Shown here in pieces: positions 60,587 through 63,965 of a stretch of 63,965 nt of DNA. A program made the position numbers and the translations under genes. The stretch is from contig CAZLSW010000008.1 in assembly GCA_964562375.1 (NCBI GenBank), forward strand, positions 1 to 63,965. The letters run 5' to 3'. The number at the start of each line of letters is the position of its first letter. Within the stretch, counting starts at the first letter, position 1. The notes beneath the pieces were generated by a model. That model searched no databases. It was given only the letters and a program-made list of their open reading frames with translations, and was not told the origin of the DNA. This stretch comes from JAJPXC01 sp964562375 (GTDB taxonomy: Bacteria; Bacteroidota; Bacteroidia; Bacteroidales; Muribaculaceae).

Positions 60587-63163
60587 TTAGAAAAGGATCT
60601 TGGAGGCCTTGCCACCTGCCACGCGGATGTAAACCTGGCCGTTGGCGGGCTGTGCTACCTGTACGCCCTGGAGGTTGTAGTAGATAGCGTCGGCTGCGTT
60701 GTCAACGTTGATGCCCTCAACGCCGCTTGCGCCAGCGGTGATGGTAACGGTCATGTTGGCCCAATCAACGGTGAACTTAACCTCGCTGTTCTCGAAGTCG
60801 GTAGCGAAGTTGGAGATATTCCAAGCGTTGGTGTTCTTAGCGAAGGTCGATGAGCCGTCCTTAGCGATAGCCTCGCCGTCGGTAGCTGCGCCGTAGCGGT
60901 TGGCGTTCAAGCCAGTCTCGCCGTCCCAGTCATCAGCGTTCGAGCCGAGAGCGGTAGCGATGCCAAACCAGCTGCCAGCCATGGTAACGGTGCCTTCGAA
61001 TGTGGAGCCGTCCTTGGTGAGCTCAACGCCGTTGTTGGCTGCCCAACCGGTGTTGCCGTTAACGTTACCGATGATGTAAACATGGTCGGGAGCCTCAACT
61101 GCGCCTCCCCATGAAGCACGTACGGTGTTGGTGTCGATAGCGTAGGTGAAGGTAACGGTCTTGCCGTTAGCGTCGTCGGGGAGGAGCAGGTTGTCGTCGG
61201 AGCTGCCAGCAACGAGGGTGTTGGAATATACGCCGTTGCTCAGGGTAGCGGTGGTGCCATTGCCGTTGCCAAGCCACTGGCCGTTGTAGAACACCTTGAA
61301 GCCTTCGCCCTGGTCCGAAACTGCGTTCTGGTAGTTCTCAACCACGATGTCGCAGGTGGTGGTAGTGGTGGTGCCGGTGTTGGCGGTGGTGTTCCAAGAG
61401 TTGAATGCGCCCACGATAGCCACGGTGTAGGTAGTGGGGCCGGTGGAGGTCCATTCAGCCTTGAGGGCTTTCTCCTGGAGGTCCCAAGTGAAGGTAACGT
61501 CGTTGCCGTTGGCGCTTGCATCGAGGAGCATGTTGCCGCCGTCGAGGTCACCGATCACGTTCCAGTCGCCGTTGGTCATGGTAACGCCGTTGCCGCGCCA
61601 GTTGTCCTTGTTGATGACGGCCTTGAAGGTGCCACCGGTCCAAGCAACTGTTACGCTCTGGTAGCGGTCGTCGGTAACCTCCGAGGTGCAGTAGGTGTCG
61701 GGGCTCCAACCGATGTTGTCGCCGCAGATCGAGAAGTAGTGGGTGGTGGAAGCTGTACCCTCAGCCTTGATTTTCTTATTAGCCCAGTCGATGGTGATGG
61801 CCACGGTGGTACCCTCTTGGAAAGAGTCAACGTAGATGTTCTTGTCAACCTGAGCGGTGAGGTCTACCCAAGTGCCGTCCAGAGGAATAGAGGCAGCGGT
61901 CGACCAGGTGTTGGCGTTGAAGTCGTTCCATTCGCCCTTAGCGGTGGAGAGCTTGAAGTAGGAGATTTTCTCAAGGGTGTAGTGGTACAGGCCCTCGGAA
62001 TCGGCGGTAAGAACGGTGGGATTGTCAGCGCTCCAGGAGTCGCCGCTACCGGTAGCGTAGAGCTCAACGGAAGGAGCGTCCTGCGAAGGAACGGTGAAGG
62101 TGAACTTGGCGGATTCGCCGAGCTGGCGGTACATGTAGATGTCAACCGAGTTGTTGGCAGTCTTGACTGCGCGCAGCGAGATATAAGCCGAAGAGCTTAC
62201 AGTGCCGTCGCCATTCCAATATTGGGCCACGAGATTGCCGTCCTCGTCCTGAATAACGAAGTAGCTCTCATAGTTGGCTGCTTTCTTGGCGCCCATTACG
62301 TAGTAGGTCTTGCCGTAGAGCTGGAAGGTGTCGAAACCATAGTTGGAGATGCCGCCGGCTCTTGCAGGTGTAGTGTAACTATCATCTTCGCCAGTAGGAC
62401 TCATCCATAAAGAGGAGACATTGTAGTTGAAAGCTACAACAGCACCGAAGTAGTCACTTGCTTCAAGTTGCTCCTCAACGGTAAAATAATAAGGCACAAC
62501 CACTCCAGTAGTAGTCATGTTACCAGGCATAGTCACCGAGCATCCCTCATCGCTTATTTCGCTATCGGCAATATATGCGGTGTAGCAATAAGGATGTGCG
62601 GGAGTTGCAGCACCTGCAGCAATGCACAAGAAACCTCCGTCCTCAGAGGTGAAGTCACCAATAGCGCGACCCATGGCGTCTGATCGGGGTACCTTATAGC
62701 CATTAGGAAGAGTCACGGGCAATTGTGTTAATCCAGCGGCGTTATCTTTAGGAATGAGATAGAGATTGCTGACGGTGTTAGGCCAGCCATCATAGAAGAT
62801 AACGTTACCAGCCTCATCTACTGTCAAACCAGTGGACATGCCGTTGATAGCGTCGGCTACATCACCGGTCAGCTCGTATTTCAACGAAATTCCGCTCTCG
62901 TTGATAGCATAGATTTTCTTGGCACCCTTGTTGGCAACAAGGATTTCTTTAGATGTAGGATCGGCGTTGGCGAAACGGCAATCGTTTGTGGCTGCGCCGG
63001 TGGCTGTGGTGAAGGCGCTCCAGTCGTGAGCCCACACCTGGGTGAAAGTGGTGCCTTCCTCGGCGGCATCAAGAACGGTGCATTCGCCGATGGTAGCAGC
63101 CCATGCGTTACCGGCCATAAGGGTGGCTGCGGCAAGCATTGCATTGCGTAATTGTTTTTTCAT
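60587..63163 (-). CDS. Secreted protein with SusE/F-like carbohydrate-binding repeats and sorting-like C-terminus
   Basis: 858 residues from MKKQLRNAMLAAATLMAGNAWA (signal peptide; 20 upstream codons do not fit). Residues 25-390 have propeller-like repetition (STGLTVDEAGNVIFYDGWPN). Three or more beta-sandwich repeats follow (YFSICGDNIGWSPDTYC, TVAIVGAFNSWNT, HVYIIGNVNGNTGWAANNG), like the starch-binding domains of SusE/SusF. The end, AIYYNLQGVQVAQPANG, is the sorting-like domain. It likely binds alpha-glucan-like glycans at the cell surface. No SusC/D pair is in the window. The 3' third is unusually rich in Thr/Gly/Asn. Confidence 0.83.
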   Translation of the reverse strand: MKKQLRNAMLAAATLMAGNAWAATIGECTVLDAAEEGTTFTQVWAHDWSAFTTATGAATNDCRFANADPTSKEILVANKGAKKIYAINESGISLKYELTGDVADAINGMSTGLTVDEAGNVIFYDGWPNTVSNLYLIPKDNAAGLTQLPVTLPNGYKVPRSDAMGRAIGDFTSEDGGFLCIAAGAATPAHPYCYTAYIADSEISDEGCSVTMPGNMTTTGVVVPYYFTVEEQLEASDYFGAVVAFNYNVSSLWMSPTGEDDSYTTPARAGGISNYGFDTFQLYGKTYYVMGAKKAANYESYFVIQDEDGNLVAQYWNGDGTVSSSAYISLRAVKTANNSVDIYMYRQLGESAKFTFTVPSQDAPSVELYATGSGDSWSADNPTVLTADSEGLYHYTLEKISYFKLSTAKGEWNDFNANTWSTAASIPLDGTWVDLTAQVDKNIYVDSFQEGTTVAITIDWANKKIKAEGTASTTHYFSICGDNIGWSPDTYCTSEVTDDRYQSVTVAWTGGTFKAVINKDNWRGNGVTMTNGDWNVIGDLDGGNMLLDASANGNDVTFTWDLQEKALKAEWTSTGPTTYTVAIVGAFNSWNTTANTGTTTTTTCDIVVENYQNAVSDQGEGFKVFYNGQWLGNGNGTTATLSNGVYSNTLVAGSSDDNLLLPDDANGKTVTFTYAIDTNTVRASWGGAVEAPDHVYIIGNVNGNTGWAANNGVELTKDGSTFEGTVTMAGSWFGIATALGSNADDWDGETGLNANRYGAATDGEAIAKDGSSTFAKNTNAWNISNFATDFENSEVKFTVDWANMTVTITAGASGVEGINVDNAADAIYYNLQGVQVAQPANGQVYIRVAGGKASKILF

Positions 63164-63511
63164 GTTACGGTTTATTTGGTTAAACAAGTTAGTTGGTTGC
63201 TTAAGTGTTGAATGGAGGGTCAAATTGGTTCCTATCTATTCATTCATGGCAGGTATACGAAATACCGCCGTAAAGTTACACCCTTTTTGCGATTACACAA
63301 AGAATTTCACACTTTTTAAGAACCACCGAAGGGCATGGACCACAAAAAGACACGAAAGGGCACAAAAACACGATGGCTGAAGGCACGATACACCATGAAT
63401 CGAGTGCACGAATACACGAATACACGAATACACGACAGCGCGGCCACACGAATACTCGAGGCACGATTGCTCCACCCGGGCTTTTGTGTCCCTTTTGTGT
63501 CCTTTTTGAGG
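63164..63511. repeat. Intergenic region with family-4 arms and octamer array
   Basis: Family-4 arms at 63338-63370 (plus) and 63481-63512 (inverse) bracket an octamer array ACGAATAC x4 or more (63405-63435). A possible promoter for the upstream minus-strand gene (ATTCTTTG near 63300) is weak. No gene is seen. Confidence 0.75.
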
Positions 63512-63787
63512 TTAATGGCCCCTTTTGTGGCTGCGGTCGTTGCGGATCTTGATGACCAGGACGATGAGCGATGAGACGGAGGTAATAGCGTTGGTGACCC
63601 AAAGGGGTATGTTGCCCAGGATCAAACCCTGGGTGAAGAAGCCGATCGAGCCCACGAGCATCATCAGGAAACCCGTCATAGAGATCCCGTCGGTGTTGCC
63701 CGTGCGCATGGTGTATATGGCTTGGGGAAGGTATCCCAAGATCATAGCCACAGAGGCTATTGTACCGATTATATTAGCAGCATCCAT
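63512..63787 (-). CDS. SemiSWEET-type sugar transporter
   Basis: 91 residues, three membrane helices, with the PQ motif in GYLPQAIYTMRTGNTDGIS (helix 1) and a second-helix MLVGSIGFFTQGLILG. SemiSWEETs dimerise into a bidirectional sugar carrier. The last residues (SHKRGH) and stop fall at the edge of a family-4 repeat, so the C-terminus may be repeat-derived. Confidence 0.9.
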   Translation of the reverse strand: MDAANIIGTIASVAMILGYLPQAIYTMRTGNTDGISMTGFLMMLVGSIGFFTQGLILGNIPLWVTNAITSVSSLIVLVIKIRNDRSHKRGH

Positions 63788-63837
63788 AATATTATAATGT
63801 ATTACACTACCAAATTGTTGATTGTTTCTGAATTTTT

Positions 63838-63895
63838 AAAGGAGGGAAGGAATAAGCGAATGCACGAGCGAACGAATGCACGAGTGCACGACAGG
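63838..63895. repeat. Degenerate octamer array at the window end
   Basis: AATGCACG / AACGAATG-type 8-bp units and GTGCACGACAGG. The 70 bases after it to the window edge show no recognisable gene. Confidence 0.7.
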
Positions 63896-63965
63896 CGTTG
63901 ACCCCGCCAGTTTTCCTGTTTTCGTCATGCGTTACCCAAAACGGGGGTCTGCTCTACCCAGTTCT

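Overview
The window comes from a Bacteroidota chromosome, most likely order Bacteroidales and possibly a Muribaculaceae-like gut lineage (family placement is inference). The evidence is the rpsK-rpsD-rpoA-rplQ gene order, repeated promoters of the Bacteroidota type (TTG or TTTG, about 20 nt, then TAnnTTTG), ATP-type pckA, a long IspG, DUF3256- and DUF4919-type proteins, and several large secreted proteins with a shared C-terminal sorting-like domain. No plasmid, phage, rRNA or CRISPR signal is seen.

Layout. 0.0-2.5 kb: end of the alpha ribosomal operon. 2.7-3.2 kb: a type II toxin-antitoxin pair. 3.3-7.9 kb: valS and glyS, separated by repeats. 7.9-12.3 kb: AT-richer accessory stretch with a probable structured RNA (6S-like), a membrane protein and a BspA-like LRR/dockerin protein. 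12.4-15.2 kb: DUF3256-xseA-xseB operon. 15.3-15.6 kb: decayed acetyltransferase-antitoxin remnant. 15.8-24.8 kb: rlmH, mfd, an S41 protease, rplU-rpmA, a thioredoxin-like lipoprotein and a flippase-like membrane protein. 25.3-40.6 kb: three very large secreted proteins, interrupted by tRNA-Arg(CCU) and an Ig-like lipoprotein. 40.7-51.5 kb: M16 protease, ispG, purE, pckA, an esterase, tonB-exbD-exbB, pdxJ, an ACT-like protein and nadK. 51.5-57.2 kb: an orphan transcription unit, a lipoprotein, an ECF sigma factor cluster and two secreted proteins. 57.2-59.0 kb: a REP-associated tyrosine transposase (RAYT) with its palindromes and a palindrome array. 59-64 kb: envelope proteins, a secreted protein with carbohydrate-binding-like repeats, and a SemiSWEET.

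The unusual theme is repeats. At least four palindromic or mirrored families recur between genes, and some lie inside genes: in-frame copies expand ValS, Mfd and IspG, and other copies supply or abut the stop codons of xseB, mfd, rlmH and pckA. One family surrounds a RAYT-like HUH transposase carrying an extra C-terminal Rossmann-like half. Seven- and eight-base tandem repeats fill many of the remaining gaps. Together this looks like an active palindrome-spreading system in a Bacteroidales genome, and I consider it the most interesting content of the window.
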